From NCBI GenBank assembly GCA_958438185.1, contig CAUBQU010000098.1, forward strand, positions 1 to 5,851: a stretch of 5,851 bases of DNA, written 5' to 3'. The DNA is from an uncultured Oscillospiraceae bacterium (GTDB lineage Bacteria; Bacillota; Clostridia; Oscillospirales; Oscillospiraceae). The notes beneath the pieces were generated by a model. That model was not told the origin of the DNA. It ran no database searches and saw only the letters and a program-made list of their open reading frames with translations. This document shows positions 1 through 5,851 of this stretch, piece by piece (the stretch's first letter is position 1; each line of letters begins with the position of its first letter). Made by a program: the position numbers and the translations under genes.

Positions 1-745
1 CCTCCAGCGGGAGCAGCTCGCCGGTGTGCGGGTCGCAGACCAGCTGCTCCTGGGGCGGCGTTGGCAGTACCGGCTGATACTGGCCGGGGCTACGGCCAAA
101 ATATTCCTGCAGATCTGCCCGGGGCGCGGGCCGCCGGGCAGGAATGTGGCGGGCGTTGGCCTGCAGCCAGCTGCGGGGCGCGCAGCACCGGCCGCAGTAC
201 ATGGCGGCAATGGGATTGGCCTGCCCGCAGCTGCAATACCAGAAATCGTTATGCTCTTCGTAATAATAGTCGCTGTGATAGCCCGCCCGCTGGGCAGCCT
301 GCTGCAGTGCGGCGGCGTCCGACGCGTCGGGGTCGACAGGCGTGGGAGGCGGCAGTAATTGGCCCTGCAGATAGTCGGGCCGGTCCCAGACCTGGCCGTC
401 CTGGAAAAATACTCGCTCAGGGAGCAGGTCGCAGCTGGCGGTACCGGTAGGGAGATAGAGATTTTGCCGGTTATGAAACGTCCCGTGGGGGGCGGCGTAG
501 ATGTTTTTCAGCAGCACCGCAGGGAGCTCCTGCAGGACTGTCCCAGCGGCGTCCCGGCAGGTGATGCGGAGGCAGACGGACTTCATGGGCTGGTCCGTCA
601 TATTCTGCGCCAGGATCTGGAGCAGGACCCGCCCGGAGAGCTGATCCAGCACCAGCTGGACCGTATGCAGTTGCATCGGGCTGCCGGAGAACCACGGCAG
701 TGGCCCTTCCCCGGGCAGCACCCGGTAGCGGGACAAAACCTCCAT
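1..745 (-). CDS. Uncharacterised zinc-ribbon protein, partial (3' end beyond left edge)
   Basis: An open frame runs from ATG at 745 to the window edge, giving 248 residues with no stop. The start is well defined: an in-frame TGA lies 24 bases upstream, no other start codon lies between, and an AAGGCAGG ribosome binding site (753-760) sits 7 bases before the ATG. Residues 1-125 look like a beta-rich domain, with VLLQILAQNMTDQPMKSVCL, a DAAGTVL turn and VFFQDGQVW, resembling the N-terminal part of uncharacterised Clostridia proteins. Residues 130-165 are a Pro/Ala-rich linker. Residues 169-188 form a zinc ribbon, WYCSCG..N......CGRC, with metal ligands C171, C173, C184 and C187. The tail to residue 248 is Pro/Arg-rich and no membrane segment is seen before the edge. 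The function is unknown; structural zinc binding and protein interaction are inferences. It is transcribed divergently from the LuxR-type regulator. Confidence 0.8.
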   Translation of the reverse strand, partial: MEVLSRYRVLPGEGPLPWFSGSPMQLHTVQLVLDQLSGRVLLQILAQNMTDQPMKSVCLRITCRDAAGTVLQELPAVLLKNIYAAPHGTFHNRQNLYLPTGTASCDLLPERVFFQDGQVWDRPDYLQGQLLPPPTPVDPDASDAAALQQAAQRAGYHSDYYYEEHNDFWYCSCGQANPIAAMYCGRCCAPRSWLQANARHIPARRPAPRADLQEYFGRSPGQYQPVLPTPPQEQLVCDPHTGELLPLE

Positions 746-782
746 AAACTTGCCTGCCTTTTCTTGTCAATTTCTACCATTC

Positions 783-811
783 ACTATAAAAAAATATGAC
801 AAAAAAGTCAA
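783..811 (-). promoter_or_regulatory. Sigma-A promoter of the zinc-ribbon gene
   Basis: On the minus strand a -35 box TTGACT (811-806) is separated by 17 bases from a -10 box TATAGT (788-783). Each matches the consensus at 5 of 6 positions with ideal spacing. The predicted start near 776 gives a leader of about 30 bases before the ATG at 745. A small dyad TGAC-N6-GTCA (797-810) overlaps the -35 box and could be an operator, but its arms are only 4 bp. Confidence 0.72.
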
Positions 812-840
812 GCAGATCGAAGAATTTGCCCCGTTTGGGA

Positions 841-868
841 TTTACAATTTTTCCAGATCCGGTATAAT
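841..868 (+). promoter_or_regulatory. Sigma-A promoter of the LAL regulator gene
   Basis: A -35 box TTTACA (841-846), 16-base spacer and perfect -10 box TATAAT (863-868) precede the regulator gene. The predicted start near 875 gives a leader of about 66 bases. The -35 boxes of this promoter and the divergent one are 29 bases apart, so a single bound protein could affect both. No long inverted repeat stands out between them. Confidence 0.75.
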
Positions 869-925
869 ACGAAAGGATGAGACCGCCGCGCTGCTTTGGA
901 AAAATGGCGCAGCGCCGGCGGTGGG

Positions 926-934
926 AGGAAGGAG
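926..934 (+). promoter_or_regulatory. Ribosome binding site fixing the LAL regulator start at 941
   Basis: AGGAAGGAG ends 6 bases before ATG 941. This supports 941 rather than the in-frame upstream ATG at 896, which would lie before this site and would add a 15-residue low-complexity stretch (Gly/Arg/Glu) not expected in the family. A second ATG at 947 is possible but too close to change the protein meaningfully. Confidence 0.8.
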
Positions 935-940
935 AGAGAA

Positions 941-3313
941 ATGCCGATGAAAGAGCCGATCGTGATCCGCCCAGCGCTGGCGGCCCAATTTGCCGCTGCG
1001 ATGGAAAATGGACGGGTGGTACTGTTTACTGCTCCCTGCGGCTTTGGCAAGAGCGTCACGGCGCAGGTTTTGCTGGCCGGATGGCAGGTATGTGTCCTGT
1101 CTGCTGACGCGCCGGATTTTGCGCTGCCAACGGGGGCAGAGAATTGGGACGTTTTGCTGTTGGATCAACTCCAGGCGCTCCAGGAACCGGCGGACCAGCA
1201 GGCACTCTGTACCTTGATTCGGGAAAATCCGAGCAAGCGCTTCGTCCTGCTCTCTCGCGGGACGGCGCCCGGCTGGTTAATTTCGTTCCAGTTTGCCGGG
1301 CTGGTACAGATTTTCAACGCGCAGTCGCTCCTGCTGGATCGGGAACGGGTAGGGGAACTGTTGGCAGCCTATGGTGTGCAGGTGTCGGAACTGGAGCTGA
1401 AGACGTTGCTGCGGGAAAGCATGGGCTACCCATTGGCTCTTGTGCTGGCAGTACGCCACCTGCAGGACGGAGCACAGTACGACGCGCAGATGGATGCAGC
1501 GATTCGCCGGGAATTGTTTGCGTATTATGAAGAGGCGGTCTATCACCGCCTTTCCTTGGAGCTGCGAGTGTTTTTGCTGGAGCTTGCCCCATTTGAGGTT
1601 TTTGACGTTGAACTAGCGCGAATCGCCAGCGGCAATCCCCGGGCCGGAGAACTGCTGGGGTGGCTGCAGAGCAATACCAGTATGCTGCAGTATGACGGTG
1701 TGGCGAAGTATCACTTCTGGTTTATTTTCCGGGAGTATTTGATGTGGGAGCTGGACCGGACGTATACGGCGGAGCAGTGCAAAAAAATTTATAACCGCGG
1801 CGGCCTTTACTATGAGCTGCAGGAGGACTACAGCAATGCCCTGGCCTGCTATAAAATGAGCGGCGACCATCAGCGCATCTCTGAGCTGTTGATCAAAAAC
1901 GCACAGCTGCACCCGGGGATGGGGCATTATTATGAGATGGCCCAGTATTATCACGCCCTGCCGGAGCAGGAGATTTTGGCCTCGCCAGTGCTGATGCAGT
2001 CGATGAGTATCCTGTGCGCGCTGGAGATGGACTATGATGCGTCCGAGCGCTGGTACCGGGAGCTGGAGTCCTTTGCCGCTCGGCGGAAGCGGTCGGATGA
2101 GGCGTGCAAGGAGGCGCGCAGCCGCCTGGCATGGCTGGATATCTCCCTGCCGCAGCGCGGTGTCGATGGCTTGGCGGAGACGTTTTTGCGCCTGACAAAG
2201 CTGCTGACGAGCCGGGAGCTTGCGCTGCCGCCTCTTTCTGTGACGAGCGCCTTGCCGAGCCTGCTCAACGGCGGAAAGGATTTTTCCGCCTGGACAAAGC
2301 GGGACGATGTGCTCTACCGCACGCTGCGGCTGCCGGTGGAGGCGGCTGTGGGGCGCGACGGTGTCGGCCTGGCGGATTGCGCCATCGCGGAGAGCAAGTT
2401 TGAGAAGGGGGAGGACATCACCGCCCGAATGCTTGCCCTGATGGCCCGGCTGAATGAAATCCAGCGCACCGGCACGCCGGATATGGAATTTGCCGCCCTT
2501 GGTCTGCTGGCCCGCAGCCAGGTGGCCGCCGGGCAGGCGGGCAATGCGAAAAGCACGCTGGAATCCCTTCGCATCCGGTTCGTCGAGCTGGGGCAGACAC
2601 GCTTTTGGCCGAATCTGGATGCCATGCTTTGCAGGATCGCGCTCTATTTGGGCGAACTGGAGACGGCAATCCAGTGGTACCGCGCCAGTGCACCTCGTGA
2701 CCCGGTGCATCTTTACGTCATGAAGCGCTATCAGTACCTGACCCAGGCTATGGTGGAGATCAATCTGGGGCAACCGACGGATGCCCTGCTGACCCTGGCG
2801 CCGCTGGAAAACTATTTCCGCCGCTGCGAGCGCCATTTGGATCTGCTACAGCTTCTGCTGCTGCGGGCAATCGCCTATGCGGCCCGGCGGGAGCCGGACT
2901 GGCGGGCGGCGCTGCAGGAGGCGCTGGATATCGCGGCGACGTATCATTACATCCGTCCGGTCAGCAGCTTCGGCGCGGCGATCTTGCCGCTATTGGAAAA
3001 ATGCGATTGGGTGAAGGATGCGGCCTTTTTGCAGGCCGTCCTCGGTGCGGCCCGCATTCAGGCGGCCTATTATCCTAACTACCTGCAGACGCGGGACGCC
3101 CCGGCCGCGGCGCTGACGGCGACGGAGCAGCAGGTGCTGCGCCTTTTGTGCGCCGACCGCAGCAATGCCGAGATCGGCCAGATCCTGGATATCAAGCTGG
3201 CCACGGTCAAGACCCATGTCAGCCATATCCTGCAAAAGCTAGGCGTCAAGCGCCGCAGCGAGGCAAAGACCGTCGCCCAGCAGCGCTGGCTGCCCCCTGG
3301 AAATGGCATATAA
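941..3313 (+). CDS. LuxR-family transcriptional regulator, MalT/LAL type
   Basis: This is a 790-residue protein of LAL (large ATP-binding LuxR) architecture. The start at 941 follows a strong ribosome binding site. Residues 31-38 form the P-loop APCGFGKS, comparable to APAGYGKT of MalT. Residues 70-77 (DVLLLDQL) fit Walker B, and KRFVLLSR around 102-109 follows as the next core strand. YHFWFIFREYLMWEL near 257-271 matches the H-x-LF-x-x-FL segment that ends the ATPase region. From about residue 285 to 700 the protein is helical with TPR/MalT-like repeats, including a YYELQEDYSNALACYKMSGD segment, and is probably the effector and oligomerisation region. Residues 725-785 are a LuxR helix-turn-helix: LTATEQQVLRLL, then NAEIGQIL and VKTHVSHILQKLGVKRR. 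It should be a cytoplasmic DNA-binding switch using ATP and an unknown inducer. The Walker A to B distance is unusually short, about 38 residues. It converges on the adenylation/carrier operon, which is a candidate target. Confidence 0.93.
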   Translation: MPMKEPIVIRPALAAQFAAAMENGRVVLFTAPCGFGKSVTAQVLLAGWQVCVLSADAPDFALPTGAENWDVLLLDQLQALQEPADQQALCTLIRENPSKRFVLLSRGTAPGWLISFQFAGLVQIFNAQSLLLDRERVGELLAAYGVQVSELELKTLLRESMGYPLALVLAVRHLQDGAQYDAQMDAAIRRELFAYYEEAVYHRLSLELRVFLLELAPFEVFDVELARIASGNPRAGELLGWLQSNTSMLQYDGVAKYHFWFIFREYLMWELDRTYTAEQCKKIYNRGGLYYELQEDYSNALACYKMSGDHQRISELLIKNAQLHPGMGHYYEMAQYYHALPEQEILASPVLMQSMSILCALEMDYDASERWYRELESFAARRKRSDEACKEARSRLAWLDISLPQRGVDGLAETFLRLTKLLTSRELALPPLSVTSALPSLLNGGKDFSAWTKRDDVLYRTLRLPVEAAVGRDGVGLADCAIAESKFEKGEDITARMLALMARLNEIQRTGTPDMEFAALGLLARSQVAAGQAGNAKSTLESLRIRFVELGQTRFWPNLDAMLCRIALYLGELETAIQWYRASAPRDPVHLYVMKRYQYLTQAMVEINLGQPTDALLTLAPLENYFRRCERHLDLLQLLLLRAIAYAARREPDWRAALQEALDIAATYHYIRPVSSFGAAILPLLEKCDWVKDAAFLQAVLGAARIQAAYYPNYLQTRDAPAAALTATEQQVLRLLCADRSNAEIGQILDIKLATVKTHVSHILQKLGVKRRSEAKTVAQQRWLPPGNGI

Positions 3314-3361
3314 AAATCGCGCCGCAGCTGCCGTATCAAACGGCACTGCGGCGTGGTTTTT
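3312..3361. terminator. Bidirectional intrinsic terminator between convergent genes
   Basis: CGCCGCAG-(C)-TGCCG (3320-3333) pairs with CGGCACTGCGGCG (3341-3353): 13 base pairs with one bulged C and a 7-base loop. A run of five T (3357-3361) follows on the plus strand. On the minus strand the stem is followed by a T-rich stretch complementary to AAAAA at 3312-3316. It lies one base after the regulator's stop and 22 bases past the carrier protein's stop, so it serves both transcripts. Confidence 0.9.
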
Positions 3362-3375
3362 CTTGTTCTTATGCA

Positions 3376-3609
3376 TTATTCATCCTCGGCGCGGATGGCG
3401 CAGATCATATCCCACATGGCTTTGGCGGAATTGAAGTGCTCCGGCACCAGGTATTTGGCGCTGATGGTGATGTCGAACGTATCGGAAATTTCCGAGACGA
3501 GGGTGACGATCTCGAAGGAATCGAGGACCTTGCCGTCGATGAGATTGTCTTCCGTTTCGTAGTCGATATCGTCGCGGATGTCCCGCAGAACTTCCAGTAA
3601 TTCTTCCAT
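3376..3609 (-). CDS. Stand-alone acyl/peptidyl carrier protein, DltC-like
   Basis: This is a 77-residue acidic carrier protein, close to the usual ACP/DltC length. The prosthetic-group site is LDSFEIV with Ser31 as the expected 4'-phosphopantetheine attachment residue. The LDSF form is typical of DltC-type carriers rather than the DSL of fatty-acid ACPs. The following helix (LVSEISDTFDITI) and the PEHFNSAKAMWDMI end fit helices II-IV of the fold. It would hold a substrate as a thioester, loaded by the adenylation enzyme encoded just upstream. The start at 3609 is supported by AAAGGAG (3618-3624), 8 bases before the ATG. The gene begins 20 bases after the adenylation stop, so the two are almost certainly co-transcribed and translated in similar amounts. 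It is the last gene of the operon. A fatty-acid ACP role is unlikely given this context. The final acceptor of the loaded group is not evident. Confidence 0.9.
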   Translation of the reverse strand: MEELLEVLRDIRDDIDYETEDNLIDGKVLDSFEIVTLVSEISDTFDITISAKYLVPEHFNSAKAMWDMICAIRAEDE

Positions 3610-3629
3610 GGTATTGGCTCCTTTCGGTG

Positions 3630-5138
3630 TTACGGTAATAGCGTGCGCAGCAGGACCCGGTCCGTTTTGCCGTTGGCATTGCGGGGCAGCTGCGGCAGGA
3701 TTTCAATTTTCGAGGGGATCATATAGGTGGAGAGCTTCTCCCGCAGGGCCTTGCGCAGGCTGGCCTTTGTCACGCCGTCTTGCACGGTGCAGAAGAGGAC
3801 GATGCGGTTTTTCGCCGTGTCGTACAAACAGGCGCAGCCGGTGATCTCCGGCAGACTGTTTGCCGCCGCTTCGATCTCCCCCAGCTCGATCCGGTAGCCC
3901 ATGTGTTTGATCTGGGCATCCTGCCGGGCGGCGAAGACAAGGAGCCCCTCCGGGGTGTAGCGGGCCATATCGCCGGTGCGGAAGAGCCGCAGGGTGCGCC
4001 CGTGGTCGCAGAAGGTGCAGAACGCCGCTGCCGTCTTCTCCGCGTCGCCGAAATACCCGGCGGCCAGAGCAGGGGAGACGATGCCAATCTCGCCGATCTG
4101 GCCGGGCTCTGTAACGACCCGGTCGCCGTCCAGAAGAAAGATCTCCGCATTGGCAAAGGGGCGGCCGATGGGCAGCGTATCGTCCGGGGCAAACGCCCGG
4201 TCGACTTCATAATAGCAGCAGGCCCCGGCCAGCTCCGACTGGCCGTAGAGATTGACGAATTTCACCCCCGGCAGTGCGTTTTGCCAAATCAGGAAATGCT
4301 TCATCGGGAAGACCTCGCCGATGAAAAAGACAGCCCGCAGGTCGTTTGGCAGAATATCTGCGAAGGTATCCAGCTGTGAGACGATCACCAGCGCCGACGG
4401 TACCCAGGAGATCAGAGTGATGTGCCGGTCGTTGAGATACTCGATCAGGTGGTACGGCTGCGAGAACAGCCCGGTGTCCAGGACCTCCAGGCGGCAGCCG
4501 TCGTGGAGCATCCAGTAAAGGTCCTTGGCCGAAGCGTCGAAGAAAAACGGAGTCTGGTTGCCCAGCGCGTCTGCTGGGGTGGCAGGGTAGCGGGCGGTAA
4601 AGGCGGCGATATAGCTTTGCATCGCGCCGTGGGTCTTCAGAACGCCCTTGGGTACGCCGGTGGAGCCGGAGGTATAGATGAGGTAGAGCGGGTCCTCCGG
4701 ACGCAGGCGGGCGGCGATGGCGGCAAGCGCGGCAGTGTCCGCCGGGGCTTCCCATTCAACCTGGCCGCAGACCAGGGCGGTGACGCCATCCGGCAGCGGG
4801 CCGGGCGTTTGCGTGTCCAAAACCAGCTGCAGCCCGGCATTGGCGCAGACATGTGCGAGCTTTTCCGGCTTCCAGTCTGGGTCCAGCGGGACATAAAAGC
4901 CGCCGGCTTTGAGGACGGCCAGGAACAGGGCGACAACGGCCGCGCTCCGCCGGGCGACGACGCCCACCGGCTGCCCCGGCTGCACACCCTGCCGGATCAG
5001 GCAGCTGGCCAGCCGGTCGGACCCGTCCCCCAGGCGGGCAAAGGTCCAGGTGTCTGCCGCGTCTGCGACGGCGACGGCCTCTGGTTGCGCCGCGATCTGG
5101 CGCGCCAGATCTTCCAAGACGGTTGTTGTATGTGTCAT
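3630..5138 (-). CDS. Stand-alone amino acid adenylation enzyme, DltA/NRPS A-domain type
   Basis: This 502-residue ANL-superfamily enzyme is DltA-sized, with no condensation, carrier or thioesterase domain. Core motifs occur in order: A2 LKAGGFYVPLD (76-86); A3 P-loop IYTSGSTGVPKGV (154-166); A4 FFFDASAKD (198-206); A5 NLYGQSE (296-302, normally YGPTE); A6 GEIGIVSPALAAGY (349-362); A7 RTGD (387-390); A8 hinge RQDAQIKHMGYRIELGEIE (405-423); and A10 LPRNANGKTDR (484-494) with catalytic Lys491. It should use ATP to form an acyl-adenylate and transfer the acyl group to the carrier protein encoded downstream. Asp201 matches the GrsA Asp235 that binds an alpha-amino group, favouring an amino acid substrate. 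In DltA the pocket motif is FCGE; here it is FIGE (Ile273). By hand alignment to GrsA the pocket reads D-A-K-S-F-I-L-G-A plus Lys491, which I cannot assign. The start at 5138 is supported by AGGAG (5146-5150), 7 bases before the ATG. No DltB or DltD homologue is present in the window. Confidence 0.92.
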   Translation of the reverse strand: MTHTTTVLEDLARQIAAQPEAVAVADAADTWTFARLGDGSDRLASCLIRQGVQPGQPVGVVARRSAAVVALFLAVLKAGGFYVPLDPDWKPEKLAHVCANAGLQLVLDTQTPGPLPDGVTALVCGQVEWEAPADTAALAAIAARLRPEDPLYLIYTSGSTGVPKGVLKTHGAMQSYIAAFTARYPATPADALGNQTPFFFDASAKDLYWMLHDGCRLEVLDTGLFSQPYHLIEYLNDRHITLISWVPSALVIVSQLDTFADILPNDLRAVFFIGEVFPMKHFLIWQNALPGVKFVNLYGQSELAGACCYYEVDRAFAPDDTLPIGRPFANAEIFLLDGDRVVTEPGQIGEIGIVSPALAAGYFGDAEKTAAAFCTFCDHGRTLRLFRTGDMARYTPEGLLVFAARQDAQIKHMGYRIELGEIEAAANSLPEITGCACLYDTAKNRIVLFCTVQDGVTKASLRKALREKLSTYMIPSKIEILPQLPRNANGKTDRVLLRTLLP

Positions 5139-5190
5139 AGCAGTTCTCCTATGGAAACTTCATGCGATCGCGCAGCCCGATGGGCGGCGC

Positions 5191-5234
5191 AAAAATAGGG
5201 TATCTCCGCGCGCAAAGGCGAAGATACCCTATTT
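5191..5234 (-). terminator. Strong hairpin, probable permease terminator overlapping a promoter
   Basis: A perfect 13-bp inverted repeat (AAATAGGGTATCT at 5193-5205, AGATACCCTATTT at 5222-5234) is followed on the minus strand by TTTTT (5195-5191, partly in the stem). In minus-strand RNA the stem extends by a U.G wobble plus three G-C pairs to 17 pairs with an 8-base loop. On the plus strand the same position is an A/C mismatch, which favours a minus-strand RNA role. It lies about 70 bases past the permease stop. A DNA operator role is the alternative. Confidence 0.7.
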
Positions 5235-5260
5235 ATATCACAAAGCCGCCCGCTTTTCAA
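5232..5260 (-). promoter_or_regulatory. Probable sigma-A promoter of the adenylation/carrier operon
   Basis: On the minus strand TTGAAA (5260-5255), 17 bases, then TATAAA (5237-5232) match consensus at 5 of 6 positions each with ideal spacing. The predicted start near 5225 would lie inside the upstream arm of the adjoining hairpin and give a leader of about 87 bases before the ATG at 5138. The last three bases of the -10 box are the first three of the hairpin arm. Confidence 0.6.
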
Positions 5261-5305
5261 CTCGCGACTTTGCAGCCCAGCCGACTTTCCCGCCGGGCTG
5301 CCGCG

Positions 5306-5851
5306 TTACAGGCACAGGTACAGCAGAAAAACCAACGCCAGAAGCACGACCGGCACATTCAGCGCTCGCCATTTCCGGGCCGCCAGTTTGCACAGCACAT
5401 AGGAAAGAAAACCTGCGGCAATGCCCGTTGTGATAGAATAGGCAAAGGGCATGGTGACGATCGTGGCAAAGGCGGGGATGGCGTCGTCCATCTGGGAGAA
5501 GTCGACGCGCTTGATCTCCATCAGCAGATACATGCCGACGATGATCATCGCCGGGGCTGTGGCTGCGGCGGTCATGATACTGGCCAGCGGGGAGAAAAAC
5601 GCGGCCAGCAAAAAGCAGATGCCGACGGTCAGGGCCGTCAGCCCCGTGCGCCCCCCGGCGGCGATCCCGGCGGCGGATTCGGCGTAGCACGTCACTGTGG
5701 AGGTCCCGCACAGCGCGCCGAGAACGGTGGCAGAAGCGTCGGCGATCAGGACGCGGCCCATGCCAGGCAGGCTGCCGTCCTCCTCCAGCAGCCCGGCCCG
5801 GGCGCCGGTACCGATCAAAAAGCCCAGAGTGTCAAACAGATCGACTATTGT
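5306..5851 (-). CDS. NCS2 (AzgA-like) adenine/guanine/hypoxanthine permease, partial (N-terminus beyond right edge)
   Basis: The frame enters from the right edge and ends at TAA (5308-5306), giving the C-terminal 181 residues of a protein family usually of 430-480 residues. The first visible residues, TIVDLFDTLGFLIGTGARAG, and the segment GTSTVTCYAESAAG with GGRTGLTAL match the signature region of the AzgA-like group of nucleobase permeases. Hydrophobic segments follow: ALTVGICFLLAAFF; a stretch ending APAMIIVGMYLL; FATIVTMPFAYSITTGIAAG; and a C-terminal VPVVLLALVFLLYLCL. DFSQMDDAIPAF is also typical. It would be an inner-membrane proton symporter importing purine bases; the exact substrate cannot be told from this part. 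It is in the same direction as the adenylation gene but is separated by 167 bases with a likely terminator and a new promoter, so it is probably a separate unit. TTG at 5818 is an internal leucine codon, not a start. Confidence 0.93.
   Translation of the reverse strand, partial: TIVDLFDTLGFLIGTGARAGLLEEDGSLPGMGRVLIADASATVLGALCGTSTVTCYAESAAGIAAGGRTGLTALTVGICFLLAAFFSPLASIMTAAATAPAMIIVGMYLLMEIKRVDFSQMDDAIPAFATIVTMPFAYSITTGIAAGFLSYVLCKLAARKWRALNVPVVLLALVFLLYLCL

Noticed and set aside
359..799. Plus-strand open frame of 146 residues over the left region
   Set aside because: It overlaps the minus-strand zinc-ribbon gene, which has a ribosome binding site, a good promoter and a metal-binding motif; the plus frame has none of these.
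875..880. GGATGA hexamer resembling a MalT box just after the LAL promoter
   Set aside because: A single 6-base match is expected by chance, MalT sites normally occur in sets, and this regulator's DNA specificity is unknown.
896..940. Upstream ATG extension of the LAL regulator
   Set aside because: It lacks a ribosome binding site, and the added residues are encoded by the leader that contains the site for ATG 941.
1613..2836. Open frame of 407 residues antisense to the LAL regulator
   Set aside because: The plus-strand protein is a clear LAL regulator throughout this region; the antisense product is His/Gln/Arg-rich with no domain and is explained by codon-position GC bias.
5149..5163. Four-codon leader frame (ATG AAG TTT CCA TAG) overlapping the adenylation gene's ribosome binding site
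   Set aside because: It has no ribosome binding site of its own and no regulatory codons, so it is probably chance.
5164..5171. GCGATCGC octamer palindrome, identical to the cyanobacterial HIP1 element
   Set aside because: I noticed only this copy, and nothing else in the window suggests a cyanobacterium; GC-rich palindromes of this length arise by chance.
4422..5198. Long open frame of 258 residues on the plus strand across the adenylation gene
   Set aside because: It lies antisense to a gene with all adenylation core motifs; its composition is that of a GC-rich shadow frame and it has no recognisable domain.
5272..5301. Inverted repeat GCAGCCC / GGGCTGC just after the permease stop
   Set aside because: Only 7 bp with a 16-base loop and no T-run on the minus strand, so it is not convincing as a terminator; the hairpin at 5191-5234 fits better.

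Overview
The window looks like a chromosomal segment of a GC-rich Gram-positive Clostridia-type bacterium, possibly a gut Oscillospirales such as the Faecalibacterium/Gemmiger/Subdoligranulum group. This rests on GC-rich genes with strong AGGAG-type ribosome binding sites, AT-rich intergenic promoters close to the sigma-A consensus, simple hairpin-plus-T terminators, and the types of protein encoded. The taxonomic placement is inference.

Layout, left to right. (1) Positions 1-745, minus strand: the first 248 residues of an uncharacterised protein with a beta-rich N-terminal region and a CxC-x10-CxxC zinc ribbon; its 3' end lies beyond the left edge. (2) Positions 746-940: a divergent control region with two near-consensus promoters pointing away from each other. 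(3) Positions 941-3313, plus strand: a 790-residue MalT/LAL-type LuxR regulator with P-loop, Walker B, helical-repeat middle and C-terminal LuxR helix-turn-helix. (4) Positions 3314-3375: a convergent gap holding a bidirectional terminator. (5) Positions 5138 down to 3376, minus strand: a two-gene operon of a stand-alone adenylation enzyme (502 aa) followed 20 bases later by a 77-residue DltC-like carrier protein. (6) Positions 5139-5305: a control region where a promoter for the adenylation gene overlaps a strong hairpin that probably terminates the upstream permease. (7) Positions 5306-5851, minus strand: the C-terminal 181 residues of an AzgA-like NCS2 purine permease, cut by the right edge. 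No intergenic gap exceeds 200 bases, and I see no RNA genes, mobile elements or CRISPR.

The most interesting part is the adenylation/carrier pair. It has the architecture of DltA/DltC (amino acid activation and loading onto a carrier), but no DltB-type acyltransferase or DltD is present in the window. The DltA cysteine in the FCGE motif, linked to D-alanine selectivity, is replaced by isoleucine. The pair therefore probably activates an unidentified amino or other carboxylic acid for transfer by a partner encoded elsewhere. The convergent LAL regulator is a plausible but unproven controller of this operon. The permease and the zinc-ribbon gene appear to be separate transcription units.
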